Part shown: positions 1 through 8,577 of the stretch, in pieces | Layout: every line of letters begins with the position of its first letter | How positions within the stretch are numbered: position 1 is the stretch's first letter | From: Saprospiraceae bacterium | Lineage (GTDB): Bacteria > Bacteroidota > Bacteroidia > Chitinophagales > Saprospiraceae | DNA: 64,000 nt | Direction of reading: 5' to 3' | Assembly: GCA_028285545.1 (NCBI GenBank) | Contig: JANQPA010000120.1 | Span: forward strand, 62,001-126,000 | Made by a program: the position numbers and the translations under genes | Notes under the pieces: model-generated | The model's database searches: none | Seen by the model: only the letters and a program-made list of their open reading frames with translations | What the model was told of the DNA's origin: nothing

Positions 1-606
1 TCTTGCTTTTTAGTGGGTTCAGTCACCTTTATCATTTATAATTGGATGGGTAATTTTCATGATTGGACTTGGAGCTCCTATTTTGGTTTTTTACGGGATT
101 GTACCAATACGGCCTTAATTCCTGTTTTTTTACTTTTCCTATATTTTCATAATAAAAAAACACAAAATCACCTGCTTCGATTAAAAGATCAAATGTGGGC
201 ATCTATGGGTAAGAATGAAATGGCCTACATCACATCTGAAAACGGAAAAGAACAATTGGCTATTAAAGTGGAGCAACTTTTATACCTGGAAAGTCAGGAT
301 AATTATGTAGCAGTGTTTTATCTCGATTCCGAAAATAAATTACAAAAAAAACTAATTCGGACCTCTTTGAAAAAATTAGAACTGCTTTTTGAAAAAGCCC
401 CAATCGTGCGTTGTCATCGATCCTATATGGTTAATATGCTAAAGGCTTCTTATGCAGTAGGGAATGCTCATCAACTGCAATTAATGCTTCAAAACATTTC
501 AAGATCCTTACCTGTATCCAGAAAATATGTCGATCAGATTAAGACTATTTTGCAACAAAGAGCTCGAGATGGTCATTCATCCCTCATTTCCGAAGTTCAG
601 CCCTAA
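1..606 (+). CDS. LytTR-family DNA-binding regulator, 5' end outside the window
   Basis: The frame is open from the first base, so this is the last 201 residues of a longer protein; the GTG at 13 is only the first possible start inside the window. The N-terminal part holds a hydrophobic segment (about residues 25-48) ending in a His/Lys-rich stretch, which suggests a membrane anchor. From about residue 75 on is a LytTR domain, with the family features EQLLYLESQDNYVAVFY and VRCHRSYMVN visible. LytTR proteins bind DNA directly. Membrane-linked LytTR proteins without a receiver domain are common in Bacteroidota, often next to a membrane partner. The next gene, 70 bases downstream on the same strand, is a multi-spanning membrane protein and may be that partner or a target; this is inferred from position only. 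Confidence 0.85.
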   Translation, partial: SCFLVGSVTFIIYNWMGNFHDWTWSSYFGFLRDCTNTALIPVFLLFLYFHNKKTQNHLLRLKDQMWASMGKNEMAYITSENGKEQLAIKVEQLLYLESQDNYVAVFYLDSENKLQKKLIRTSLKKLELLFEKAPIVRCHRSYMVNMLKASYAVGNAHQLQLMLQNISRSLPVSRKYVDQIKTILQQRARDGHSSLISEVQP

Positions 607-643
607 GTGCTTAAAATACTGGATAAAGAGACTTTGCTCCTCA

Positions 644-651
644 TAGTTTTG
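644..651 (+). promoter_or_regulatory. candidate -7 element TAGTTTTG
   Basis: TAGTTTTG fits the Bacteroidota -7 consensus TAnnTTTG and lies 25 bases before the ATG at 677. No TTG is found at the usual spacing upstream, so only half of the promoter is supported. Confidence 0.4.
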
Positions 652-676
652 TGACCAAACAAAATTCACGAAACTT

Positions 677-1318
677 ATGAAATCACAAGTCGCAATTAGA
701 GAAAGTCAAATTCCATTTAACGTATTATTGGGTCTGATAGGAATAACCTTTGTATTAGTCTGGTTACCTCTTTGGCGCTGCATAATGGATGGCAGTTCCT
801 ATCAATGGGGAATGTCTTATTTTGGGCATTTTTTTGTAAGCAAGGGTATTAGTGCCGATCTATGGGTGCTCATTATCCAGGTTCCCTTCTTTGCCTTATT
901 AATATATTCATTTTACTGGCTTAAAAACAGAACACTGTTCTATATTTTGCTGCTTGCCTGGTTTGTCCTGGTTTTTGGCAATTATATTTATATCGTCATT
1001 TCAGAAGGAGGGGTACAATTTCAAGGTGATACATTAGGAATCAATGTTTCTATTACAGGATTAGTAATTGGATTAAGTGTAGTTTGTCTTTTAGCGATTG
1101 CCTGGGTCATTTGGAAGGATACACGCTTGGAAGACAAGGCCATTGCCTGGGGGCGCAAAAATAAACTTTGGGCCAGCATTTTACTAGCCTTCCTCCCTTT
1201 GCAACTGATCTTATTTGCCACAGGTGAACCACATGGGACTACCGACGAAATTGGAGTAATGATAACCATATTGCAGGCAATATTGCTACCCTTTGTGTTT
1301 ATTCCTAGAAGAGCTTAA
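677..1318 (+). CDS. multi-pass integral membrane protein, function unknown
   Basis: This 213-residue protein is mostly hydrophobic. About six transmembrane helices can be drawn (near residues 15-35, 60-80, 87-108, 120-145, 163-180 and 190-208). No catalytic or transport motif is recognisable. It starts with ATG at 677 behind a candidate -7 element, and ends just before a strong hairpin that also serves the opposing HD-Pnk gene. Being directly downstream of a LytTR regulator, it may be the membrane partner of that regulator, a common arrangement in Bacteroidota. This is inference from gene order, not from sequence similarity. Confidence 0.7.
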   Translation: MKSQVAIRESQIPFNVLLGLIGITFVLVWLPLWRCIMDGSSYQWGMSYFGHFFVSKGISADLWVLIIQVPFFALLIYSFYWLKNRTLFYILLLAWFVLVFGNYIYIVISEGGVQFQGDTLGINVSITGLVIGLSVVCLLAIAWVIWKDTRLEDKAIAWGRKNKLWASILLAFLPLQLILFATGEPHGTTDEIGVMITILQAILLPFVFIPRRA

Positions 1319-1319
1319 A

Positions 1320-1367
1320 AAAGTTAAGAGCTAAGGCCGGCGGATGCCGACCCTAGCTCTTAACTTT
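1320..1367. terminator. bidirectional hairpin between convergent genes
   Basis: The arms 1320-1333 and 1354-1367 form a perfect 14-bp stem (AAAGTTAAGAGCTA and its complement). An inner CGGC/GCCG stem lies inside the loop. On the minus strand the stem runs into a T-tract. The last codons of the HD-Pnk gene lie inside the right arm. It serves the convergent genes on both sides. Confidence 0.75.
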
Positions 1368-2462
1368 ATACTCTACAATTTCTGCTTCCCAGATAGCCGG
1401 TACCTCAAGACCATTGGTCATCCTTTCTAGTACCTTGTTAGGAACCATGAATTCTCTCTGGCTATTTTGGAGGACCAATTGATTATAGGGAACTTCCAGG
1501 TAGACAATTTTGCATCGAGCTCCATAAGTATGAAAAAGCTGAATCAATTTAGACCTTCTCAACCGAAGAATATTGGTAGCATTCCAAACGAATGGTTGTC
1601 GGGCTCTTAAATGTTCTTTAGCTTTCTCCTGGGCTATTTGGATGATTTTTCCTTTGCCCTTTTTGTCTGTTGGAGAAATTCCATTTTTCCTCCTCAGATC
1701 ATCCAGGGAGACTATTGGCCAATCTTTCAAATGCTTTTTGATAAAGGTATCTTTACCTGTACCAGGAAGTGCACAAAGCAACAGAACCTCAAAACTTTCC
1801 GGGACAAAGGCCTCGTACTCCGGATATAGATCTTGCTTTTGAAAATAAAGGAACCTGGATAAGTCATTTTTAAAAATCCTTGGACTATTCAAGCATTTAT
1901 TTTCCAATGCAAATTCTCGAAAGAGCTCTACCCGATACAAAAGATCGGGTTGATCTGGGCAGATTCGGCCTAATACATCTGCCTTTGCCAAAATGGTTAA
2001 GAGATCAAGTCTTACTTCTAAACTTGCCTGAATAATGGCTTTCTGAGGATCTTCTTTATCAAAAATCCATAGAGGCAAGCCATGATACCTAACCAACTTA
2101 GCAATGGTCTCTCTAATTTCAAAAGGAGTACTGCCTTGCCGGTACAGCAGGGAACGAGCTGTTAACTCTCCCTTCCTGGCATGGCCTCTGGAAGTAATAC
2201 GACCATCCTCTTCCACAACTGTGGTGGATCGTTTTTCCACATCATGAAGGAGTGCCGCGGCAAAAAGGATCTCTTGTTCCTGCATGGGTAATGTTTGGTA
2301 TTCAGCTAAATCAATAAGCGAATTGATTACCATTTGTGTATGGATAGCGACGTCCCCTTCAGCATGAAAGACAGGATCCTGAGGGACTCCTTTCATATCC
2401 CGGACCCATTCGAAGGTATCTACCAGGTGCTCCCAATTTTTATTTTGAATAAATGTCCACAT
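1353..2462 (-). CDS. HD-Pnk-like RNA end-healing enzyme: HD phosphohydrolase plus P-loop polynucleotide kinase
   Basis: The protein has two domains. The N-terminal half has HD phosphohydrolase features: HAEGDVAIHTQMV, the HD pair in LLHDVEK (residues 73-74) and GHARKG (about 93-98). The C-terminal half is a P-loop kinase with ALPGTGKDT (about 231-239), VSLDDLR (about 251-257) and WNATN (about 293-297). This order matches the described HD-Pnk family (Runella type), which heals broken RNA or DNA ends by 5'-OH phosphorylation and 2',3'-phosphate removal. I choose the ATG at 2462-2460 because it overlaps the stop of the upstream RNA ligase gene as TAATG, a typical coupling signal. An upstream in-frame start at 2507 would run back into the ligase gene. 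The length is 369 residues. Activity on RNA here is inferred from family and partner. Confidence 0.85.
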   Translation of the reverse strand: MWTFIQNKNWEHLVDTFEWVRDMKGVPQDPVFHAEGDVAIHTQMVINSLIDLAEYQTLPMQEQEILFAAALLHDVEKRSTTVVEEDGRITSRGHARKGELTARSLLYRQGSTPFEIRETIAKLVRYHGLPLWIFDKEDPQKAIIQASLEVRLDLLTILAKADVLGRICPDQPDLLYRVELFREFALENKCLNSPRIFKNDLSRFLYFQKQDLYPEYEAFVPESFEVLLLCALPGTGKDTFIKKHLKDWPIVSLDDLRRKNGISPTDKKGKGKIIQIAQEKAKEHLRARQPFVWNATNILRLRRSKLIQLFHTYGARCKIVYLEVPYNQLVLQNSQREFMVPNKVLERMTNGLEVPAIWEAEIVEYKVKS

Positions 2463-3154
2463 TATCTTTCCCATTTTAGAGGAGCTCTTTTCCAATTCCG
2501 GGTCCAATGTTGATCCGTTTTGACATGATCTTTACGAACATATTTGAAAACATTTTCTTTAAATGCTTCGATTGGAAAAGCTTCCTGATTTCTACTGACC
2601 AAACCCTCCATAGAACAAGGGGCCTGACTGTTGGTATCAATAGATTGGAAAGTGCTCGGCTGTTTAACAATTGAAAGTACTTCCTCTTCAAATGATTCCT
2701 GAGTATGATTAGTTATATCTGAATCAGATAATTCTGGTACGGTATGGAAATCCAGAACCTGTGCATAAAACTTCACCTCTTCCCATGATAACCAGGCATC
2801 TCTTTCTCTTATAGCAAAAACAAAGAAATGACTTTCAAGACTCAAATACTCTATAGAGTGAATGGCATATACATTTTCACCAAAAATTTCAAGTTCTCCG
2901 AGTTCCCTTTTTATCAAACTCCATTTTTCCTTGAGATAATTGGCCCAGGGGTGTCGGGTGGGGGCAGCGTGCGACCTTGAAAAAATACCATATTGATTGA
3001 GGCAGGTGTTTTCACCATCCAACTTTTCAGTATGAACGAGACCAGATAATTGATTGATATCATTCCAGTAGTTGTGATTGATTCGATCATCATTAGTGGT
3101 TCCCGGTGAAAAGGGATAGTGATAGGTCCTGCCATATTTTCGCGAAAAGGACAT
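2462..3154 (-). CDS. ATP-dependent RNA ligase family protein
   Basis: This nucleotidyltransferase-fold ligase has 230 residues. Motif I is EKLDGEN, with the adenylated lysine at about residue 44. It is followed by FSRSHAAPTRHPW, a motif III-like FVFAIR (111-116), motif IV EGLVSR (183-188) and motif V FKYVRK (203-208). The size fits a compact Rnl2-like RNA ligase without a large C-terminal domain. I prefer the ATG at 3154; the longer frame starting at 3223 would add 23 hydrophobic residues before the domain. The gene is translationally coupled (TAATG) to an HD-Pnk homologue that can produce the 5'-phosphate and 3'-OH ends a ligase needs, so the two probably form an RNA repair cassette. The natural substrate is unknown. 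Confidence 0.85.
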   Translation of the reverse strand: MSFSRKYGRTYHYPFSPGTTNDDRINHNYWNDINQLSGLVHTEKLDGENTCLNQYGIFSRSHAAPTRHPWANYLKEKWSLIKRELGELEIFGENVYAIHSIEYLSLESHFFVFAIRERDAWLSWEEVKFYAQVLDFHTVPELSDSDITNHTQESFEEEVLSIVKQPSTFQSIDTNSQAPCSMEGLVSRNQEAFPIEAFKENVFKYVRKDHVKTDQHWTRNWKRAPLKWER

Positions 3155-3540
3155 AATAATAAGTATTTCACAAAAGATTATGAAAATTAATAATAAAAGG
3201 GGGTAATCCTCATTAGAGAACAATCAAAGAGATGAGTATCATTGATAATAATACCATATCTCTTAAGTCATTGGAGGCTGATCCAAAGATGAATTGATTA
3301 TTGAGGATTAATATGTCTGCGAAAATTACATGACAAAAAATTTAGGAGTGATTATTTTCCTAACTTAAGGCTGAAGTGAAAAGTTCCATTAGGTATATTC
3401 TTTTTATCTGTTCTGATTAAAATTCTTGTTTGGTAAGGATCATAAGTCTTTGAGGTGATATTTACTTTATTATAGATTTTTTATGTGCCCTTAGGTACGG
3501 AACATAAAACTATCCTTATTTATGAACAAGACTAATAAAA
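3155..3540. other. AT-rich intergenic stretch upstream of the RNA ligase
   Basis: No convincing gene is seen here. The only short plus-strand frame, starting near 3234, is about 21 codons long. The promoter of the RNA repair pair must lie here on the minus strand, but I could not identify a clear TAnnTTTG element. Confidence 0.4.
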
Positions 3541-3573
3541 AATCAGGGCTTGATGATGCATCAGGCCCTGATT
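3537..3573 (-). terminator. intrinsic terminator of the 53-aa membrane peptide gene
   Basis: The arms 3541-3555 and 3559-3573 pair over 15 bp (AATCAGGGCTTGATG with one G-U wobble) around a 3-base loop. In the minus direction the stem is followed by six T residues (3542-3537). It lies 71 bases after the stop of the small gene. Confidence 0.85.
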
Positions 3574-3644
3574 TAGGTAGGATTTTTAGGTAAAAGTTAC
3601 TTTATGAATTTTTCAAATCAACTAAAGAAGGGAATTTTAAGGTT

Positions 3645-3806
3645 TTATAGGCCACTAATAGTGGAAATTTCTCTGATATAGGCATTGCCAACCTCTTCCC
3701 ACATACCAACTCCCACTTTTACTATCAGAATTACAGCAACAAATAGGAGTCCTGCATAAAGAAGAAGAGAAGCTAATTCAACTGTTTCCTTTGATTGAGT
3801 TTTCAT
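3645..3806 (-). CDS. small single-span membrane peptide, 53 aa
   Basis: An ATG at 3806 opens a 53-residue frame that ends with TAA at 3645. The peptide has a polar N-terminus (MKTQSKETVE), one strongly hydrophobic helix (about residues 11-30), then an amphipathic tail with KVGVGMWEEVGNAYI. It is followed by a strong intrinsic terminator on the same strand, which supports it being a real transcription unit. I do not recognise the family. The outline (short charged start, one helix, short tail) could suit a pilin-like or regulatory membrane peptide, but nothing in the sequence settles this. Confidence 0.6.
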   Translation of the reverse strand: MKTQSKETVELASLLLYAGLLFVAVILIVKVGVGMWEEVGNAYIREISTISGL

Positions 3807-4204
3807 GATTAGTAAGTTTGATGGTGTTTTTCGTCGATAAAATGAGTTTGTTTATAGAATAATAGAATAAAAATACAATAAAATTTAAAAATGTCAAATT
3901 TTTTTTGGTTGCAAGAAGAATAACGGAAATGAAAATGTAATATATGCGCCTTATTAAAGATTTTAATTTGGAAAATTTTATGCAAATCAAATTTTCTGGA
4001 TAGAGGCCATTTAAGGTGCAATATTTTATTGTTGAGCCAGAACTAATTAGTTATTGCTTGATTTTGAGGGGGTTATAGTGGAAAGCCATTCGTTTTCAGA
4101 TTTTTTGTCCCACCAATTTTTCATCATGTTTGATAAAACGAGTCATTGATCGCATTAAATGAGGGGGTTTGTCGAAAAGGATTAACTGTTAAGGAAAAGC
4201 TAAT
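3807..4204. other. AT-rich intergenic stretch
   Basis: No supported gene. Overlapping 70-codon minus-strand frames exist but are Lys/Ile/Phe-rich translations of AT-rich DNA. The region must hold the promoter of the 53-aa peptide and the upstream control region of the receptor gene. Confidence 0.4.
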
Positions 4205-4212
4205 TACCTTTG
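4205..4212 (+). promoter_or_regulatory. candidate -7 element TACCTTTG of the receptor gene
   Basis: TACCTTTG matches the TAnnTTTG consensus and lies 48 bases before the ATG at 4261. No TTG is found at the normal distance, so the upstream half may be weak or replaced by an activator site. Confidence 0.45.
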
Positions 4213-4260
4213 AACTCAAGAAATTAAATTAGACCGACTAATCTTAATCCGACTGTTATT

Positions 4261-6705
4261 ATGAAAAACAAGATCACCCATCTTGGTGTGGCTTTGCTAT
4301 GCCTTTGCTTTAATTCACTACTAGCACAAAAGACTGGAACCATTTCTGGAATGGTGGTTGATAACAACCAAGATGCTGTTTCTTTTGCAAATGTAATCCT
4401 CAAATCAAGTATTGATTCCTCCCTTGTAAAAGTAGAATATACCCAAGATAATGGTAGCTTTCAAATTATGAATATTGATGCTGGTAAATACTGGCTAACA
4501 ATTAGTTATGTTGGACTTGCTCCTTATACATCAGATGCATTTGATTTGAATGAAGGCCAAAAACTGGAACTTCCATCAATCGAAATGAAGAATGCCGGGA
4601 CAGACCTTCAGGAAGTTACCGTTACAGCTCAAAAACCACTACTGGAACTCAAGCCAGATAAAATGGTACTTAATGTAGAAGGAAGTATCAATGCTTCGGG
4701 AAGTGATGCATTTGAGTTGATGAGAAAGTCTCCAGGAGTTATTGTTGATAATAATGATAATATTTCCTTGCTGGGAAAAAGTAGTGTTCAAGTTTATATC
4801 GATGGCAAACCTTCTCCACTGGGAGGAGCAGATTTGGCAGCATTTCTTAAGTCTATTCAAAGTACAGAAATTGAATCCATCGAAATTATCACCAACCCAT
4901 CCGCTAAATTTGATGCAGAAGGTAATGGAGGAATTATTAATATTCGCATGAAAAAGGATAAGCGATTGGGTGCAAATGCTAATATCAACCTGGGTTATAA
5001 TGTAGGTGAGAATGCACGATATAATGGCTCTGTTAGTGGTAATTACCGAAATAAAAAAATAAACACCTTTGGTAGCTTCTCTTATAATGAAGGTGTAAAC
5101 CCCAATTTTATTGATCTATATCGCGTACAATTTGGTGGGGTTTTTGATCAAATGAGTGATATGACCAATAGATGGAAAAATTACAACTTCAAAGCAGGTT
5201 CCGACTTTTTTCTTTCTCAAAAAAGTACCTTAGGATTCATGGTCAATGGCTTTATAAATGATTTTAGCCAGGATAGTGATAGCCGTACTTTAATAAGCAG
5301 AGAGGGAGCTACTACGATTGATAGTATTTTGGAGTCTTCCAGTTATTCTATCGGTGACCGACAAAACCTGAATTTTAACCTGAACTATAAATTTGAAGCA
5401 GGCAAGGGCCGTTCCTTAAATCTGGATGCAGATTATGGACAATTCCGCAATGATGGAAGCCAATTACTGCCTAATACTTATTTGGATGGTACAGGACAGA
5501 ATATATTATTTCAGAGAACCAGCGCTAACGAAACACCTACAGATATTGACATTTATACCTTCAAGGCCGATTATGAAACTCCTCTATGGGGCGGGCAGCT
5601 AGGTGCAGGTGGTAAATTGGCACTGGTAAGAACAGATAATACTTTTAATTTCTTCCAGGTAGTTGATGGTGAAAAATTATTGGACACCGATGTTAGTAAC
5701 CAGTTTGAATACGAAGAAAATGTAAACGCTGCTTATTTTAGTTATGGCAGAAAACTAGGACAAAAATGGAACCTTAGCCTCGGAATGAGAATGGAACAAA
5801 CCAATTCCACCGGAGATTTGACCAGCTATATTTCTCAGCCCCTAACTCGTGTGGATACCAGTTATACTAATTTGTTCCCTTCAGGAGGAATTACTTATAC
5901 ACCGAGCCAAAAACACAGTTTTGCCTTTAATTATAGCAGAAGAATAAACCGTCCTTCTTATCAGGACTTGAATCCTTTTGAACTTAAATTGGATGAGTTG
6001 ACATTCCAGAAAGGAAATCCATTTCTAAGACCTGAATACGCCAATAACTTCCAATTGACATATTCCTTTAATTATCGATTCAATATTTCCTTAAACTACA
6101 GTCATACTCGTGACCTAATCACTCGAATTACAGACGCTTCTTCTGAGACAGCAGCTTTTATTACCTGGGTAAACCTTGCTGATCAGTATAATTATAGCTT
6201 AAATATTAGCGCGCCACTTTCCATAACTAAATGGTGGAGTTCGTATACCAGTATGACAGGATTTAATACCCAAAACAAAGCAGATTATGGAGATGGTAGA
6301 ACAATTGACCTAAATGTATCTACCTTCAATATATATTCTCAACAAACCTTCAGACTGCCGAAAGACTGGTCTATGGAACTTTCAGGATGGTACAACTCTC
6401 CTTCTACCTGGGGAGGAACCTTCGAAATGCAGTCTATGTGGAATGTGGATTTTGGAATTCAGAAAAAATTGTTCGGAGGAAGAGCCAATATGAAAGTAGC
6501 AGTCAGTGATATCTTTAAGACTACTAACTTTAATGGTATTGCAGCTTTCGGTCCATTGTTTATGGATATTAGAGGGGGTAATGATAGCCGTCGGGTCAGA
6601 GTCAATTTCAGTTACCTGATTGGAAATACTCAAGTGAAAGGAGCCCGTAGACGTAAAACAGGATTGGAAGATGAACAACGTCGTGCTAACTCCGGAGGCA
6701 ACTAA
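4261..6705 (+). CDS. outer-membrane beta-barrel receptor, TonB-dependent receptor-like, with carboxypeptidase-regulatory-like domain
   Basis: The protein has 814 residues. A signal peptide (1-22, ending SLLAQ) is followed by a carboxypeptidase-regulatory-like domain (about 25-110, from GTISGMVVDNNQDAVSFANV). Next is a plug-like domain (about 118-240, with DAFELMRKSPGV, VQVYIDGKPS and GNGGIINIRMKK). The rest is an aromatic-rich beta-barrel ending in basic GARRRK and Asn/Gly residues. This is the outer membrane beta-barrel family common in Bacteroidota. Such proteins resemble TonB-dependent receptors but often lack a clear TonB box, and none is seen here. No SusD-like partner lies nearby. A paralogue of the same design is at 39896-42286. 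The ligand is unknown. Confidence 0.9.
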   Translation: MKNKITHLGVALLCLCFNSLLAQKTGTISGMVVDNNQDAVSFANVILKSSIDSSLVKVEYTQDNGSFQIMNIDAGKYWLTISYVGLAPYTSDAFDLNEGQKLELPSIEMKNAGTDLQEVTVTAQKPLLELKPDKMVLNVEGSINASGSDAFELMRKSPGVIVDNNDNISLLGKSSVQVYIDGKPSPLGGADLAAFLKSIQSTEIESIEIITNPSAKFDAEGNGGIINIRMKKDKRLGANANINLGYNVGENARYNGSVSGNYRNKKINTFGSFSYNEGVNPNFIDLYRVQFGGVFDQMSDMTNRWKNYNFKAGSDFFLSQKSTLGFMVNGFINDFSQDSDSRTLISREGATTIDSILESSSYSIGDRQNLNFNLNYKFEAGKGRSLNLDADYGQFRNDGSQLLPNTYLDGTGQNILFQRTSANETPTDIDIYTFKADYETPLWGGQLGAGGKLALVRTDNTFNFFQVVDGEKLLDTDVSNQFEYEENVNAAYFSYGRKLGQKWNLSLGMRMEQTNSTGDLTSYISQPLTRVDTSYTNLFPSGGITYTPSQKHSFAFNYSRRINRPSYQDLNPFELKLDELTFQKGNPFLRPEYANNFQLTYSFNYRFNISLNYSHTRDLITRITDASSETAAFITWVNLADQYNYSLNISAPLSITKWWSSYTSMTGFNTQNKADYGDGRTIDLNVSTFNIYSQQTFRLPKDWSMELSGWYNSPSTWGGTFEMQSMWNVDFGIQKKLFGGRANMKVAVSDIFKTTNFNGIAAFGPLFMDIRGGNDSRRVRVNFSYLIGNTQVKGARRRKTGLEDEQRRANSGGN

Positions 6706-6756
6706 TAGCAAAAAAATACATCTTTAAGAATAGAACTAGAGGGATCTATAACAGGT

Positions 6757-6795
6757 GCTCTGTCTTGGTATAACCGAGACGGAGCTCTTTTTTTT
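6757..6795 (+). terminator. intrinsic terminator of the receptor gene
   Basis: The arms 6757-6768 and 6774-6785 form a 12-bp stem with two G-U wobbles around TATAA. It is followed by TC and eight T residues. It lies about 50 bases after the receptor stop codon. Confidence 0.9.
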
Positions 6796-6825
6796 ATCAT
6801 AGTCCTTACCTTTTTTAAGCTTAAT

Positions 6826-6895
6826 ACACCTTACTACACAACCAAAACCAAAAAACCAGAACCCAAATCCCAAATCCCAAAATATAGTAAGGTGT
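6826..6895. repeat. inverted repeat enclosing an A/C-only tandem repeat loop
   Basis: ACACCTTACTA (6826-6836) is the exact complement of 6885-6895. The 48-base loop is almost only A and C, with a period-7 repeat CCCAAAT at 6862-6882. The minus strand therefore carries three evenly spaced GGG runs. It sits between two terminators. Confidence 0.7.
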
Positions 6896-6911
6896 TTAAC
6901 TTTTGTTTCTT

Positions 6912-6943
6912 GGCCAGGCATTTTGCCTGGCCTTTTGTTTTTT
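6912..6943 (+). terminator. second intrinsic terminator
   Basis: GGCCAGGC (6912-6919) pairs perfectly with 6925-6932 around ATTTT, and is followed by TTTTGTTTTTT. It would stop any read-through from the receptor or any transcript arising in the preceding repeat region. Confidence 0.85.
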
Positions 6944-7077
6944 AACACTTAGTGATAGTAAAACAGGAGAAAATATTAAAATCTAAATTCTTTCGAAGGA
7001 ATTATTATCAGCATCTTGTTGGAAAGGTCATTTTAGTTCTTTTGTTTTACACTAAAATCATCAAACAAATAAACACT

Positions 7078-8157
7078 ATGAATAAGTTCACCAACGCTCA
7101 TATCATAGGGACCGGGTCCTTTTTACCTGAGCGTAGAATATCCAACGAGCATTTTTTGAACAACGAATTTCTTTATCCTACCGGAGAGGCCCAAGCCAAA
7201 GCAACTGAAGAAATTGTCGCTAAATTTGAACAGATAACAGGGATACAAGAAAGGCCTTATGCCGAAGATTTAAAAACCTCCGATTTAGCCATTATTGCCT
7301 CTGAGAAAGCCATTATTAATGCAGGAATCGATCGAAATACCTTAGATTATATCATTGTAGCCCACAATTTTGGAAATGTAATCGTGGAAGAAAATTATTA
7401 CGATACTGTCCCTAATCTGGCGGCAAGGGTAAAAGGAGGTCTGGGCATTGAAAATCCTTCATGTGTTGCATACGACCTTCTGTTTGGCTGCCCAGGGTGG
7501 CTTCAAGGACTCATACAAGCTCATGCCTTTTTTATTTCAGGTATGGCTAAGAGAATACTGATTGTCGGAGCAGATACAGTGGCCAAGGTAGTCGAACCAC
7601 ATGATATTGATAGCATGTTGTTCTCAGATGGGGCAGGGGCAGTCGTCCTGGAGGCAAAAAGGAGTGACCAGGCTTCTGGAATTTTAGCCCATAAAGCAAT
7701 TTCTCGATGCGGAGAAGAATTGGATTATTTAAAGATGGGCCCTTCCTATAATAAAGCTTTTAGTGGATCAGGCTGGTTTCTAAAAATGGAGGGAAAGAAG
7801 GTCTTTCGTTTTGCCTATGAATATATGCCTGAATTAATTTCTGATTGTTTAAGAGAAAATAATCTAGAGTTAAAAGATGTGAAATACTTTTTATTTCATC
7901 AGGCTAATGAAAAGATGCTCAACCTGATCGTTGAAAAACTGATGGGACTTTGGGGAAATCCGGCTGAGGCACAGTTTAATATCCCTTTTAATATTCACAA
8001 AATGGGAAATAACTCTGTAGCTACTATTCCTGTTTTGCTGGATGAGCTGAGGAAAGGGCAAATGCAGAATTATGATCCGCCCAAGAAGGATGATTTGGTT
8101 GTTTTTGCTTCAGTAGGTGCTGGTATGCACATCAATTGTATGATTTATAAAGTTTGA
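7078..8157 (+). CDS. 3-oxoacyl-ACP synthase III (FabH/KAS III)-like condensing enzyme
   Basis: This is a thiolase-fold enzyme of 359 residues. The Cys-His-Asn triad of KAS III enzymes is visible: Cys138 in LLFGCPGW, His274 in FLFHQANEKM and Asn311 in KMGNNSVATIP. SDGAGAVVLEA (about 183-193) is also typical. KAS III enzymes condense an acyl-CoA starter with malonyl-ACP, and the wider family includes beta-ketoacyl synthases of specialised metabolism. The ATG at 7078 is chosen because homology-like sequence (AHIIGTGSFLPERRISN) starts right there; the upstream in-frame extension from 6952 is AT-rich and unlike the family. No other fatty acid synthesis gene lies nearby, so this may be a dedicated paralogue rather than the housekeeping FabH. 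Confidence 0.88.
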   Translation: MNKFTNAHIIGTGSFLPERRISNEHFLNNEFLYPTGEAQAKATEEIVAKFEQITGIQERPYAEDLKTSDLAIIASEKAIINAGIDRNTLDYIIVAHNFGNVIVEENYYDTVPNLAARVKGGLGIENPSCVAYDLLFGCPGWLQGLIQAHAFFISGMAKRILIVGADTVAKVVEPHDIDSMLFSDGAGAVVLEAKRSDQASGILAHKAISRCGEELDYLKMGPSYNKAFSGSGWFLKMEGKKVFRFAYEYMPELISDCLRENNLELKDVKYFLFHQANEKMLNLIVEKLMGLWGNPAEAQFNIPFNIHKMGNNSVATIPVLLDELRKGQMQNYDPPKKDDLVVFASVGAGMHINCMIYKV

Positions 8158-8271
8158 ATTTATTGGTAAAAAAAATATGCATAAAATTAGTCCAAAAGCC
8201 TTATCCAGAACCCTCAGGTTTCGTATTTTACCAATGTTATCAAAATTGAAAATAACTTAAACCCTTTAGAA

Positions 8272-8556
8272 ATGGCATTTATTAGAATTGATACTCAGAA
8301 AATTCAACTTGATTCTGGAACTGGCGGACCTGCAGATGGTTATTTTTATCCAGAAGATATACAAATGGTATTAGCTCAAGAAGGAGTTGTTTCCCTGATT
8401 GTCCGCAATGCAATAGTAGGCGGATTGGATTGTAAGATTGCCATTGGTGTAACTGAAATATCCAAAGATGGAGCGGTAGGTTTTAAATATTCTAATGGAG
8501 ATATTGGGGCTATTATTTGTCCTCCATATAATACTAGAGGTGAAATTTCTTACTAG
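8272..8556 (+). CDS. 94-aa protein of unknown function
   Basis: This small soluble protein starts MAFIRIDTQKIQLDSGTGG and has no signal peptide or membrane helix. It contains three Cys-like polar turns (DCKIAIG, IICPPYN) and alternating hydrophobic residues that suggest a compact beta-rich fold. I recognise no family. It lies 114 bases after the KAS III-like gene and 74 bases before a DyP-type peroxidase on the same strand, so it may belong to one transcription unit with them. The hairpin at 8578-8606 between it and the peroxidase could limit read-through. Confidence 0.7.
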   Translation: MAFIRIDTQKIQLDSGTGGPADGYFYPEDIQMVLAQEGVVSLIVRNAIVGGLDCKIAIGVTEISKDGAVGFKYSNGDIGAIICPPYNTRGEISY

Positions 8557-8577
8557 ATAACATCTTTTTAGCGGCGA

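Noticed and set aside
6736-6948. 70-codon minus-strand frame with repeated GFGFW residues
   Set aside because: It is the translation of the A/C repeat and two terminators, not a gene.
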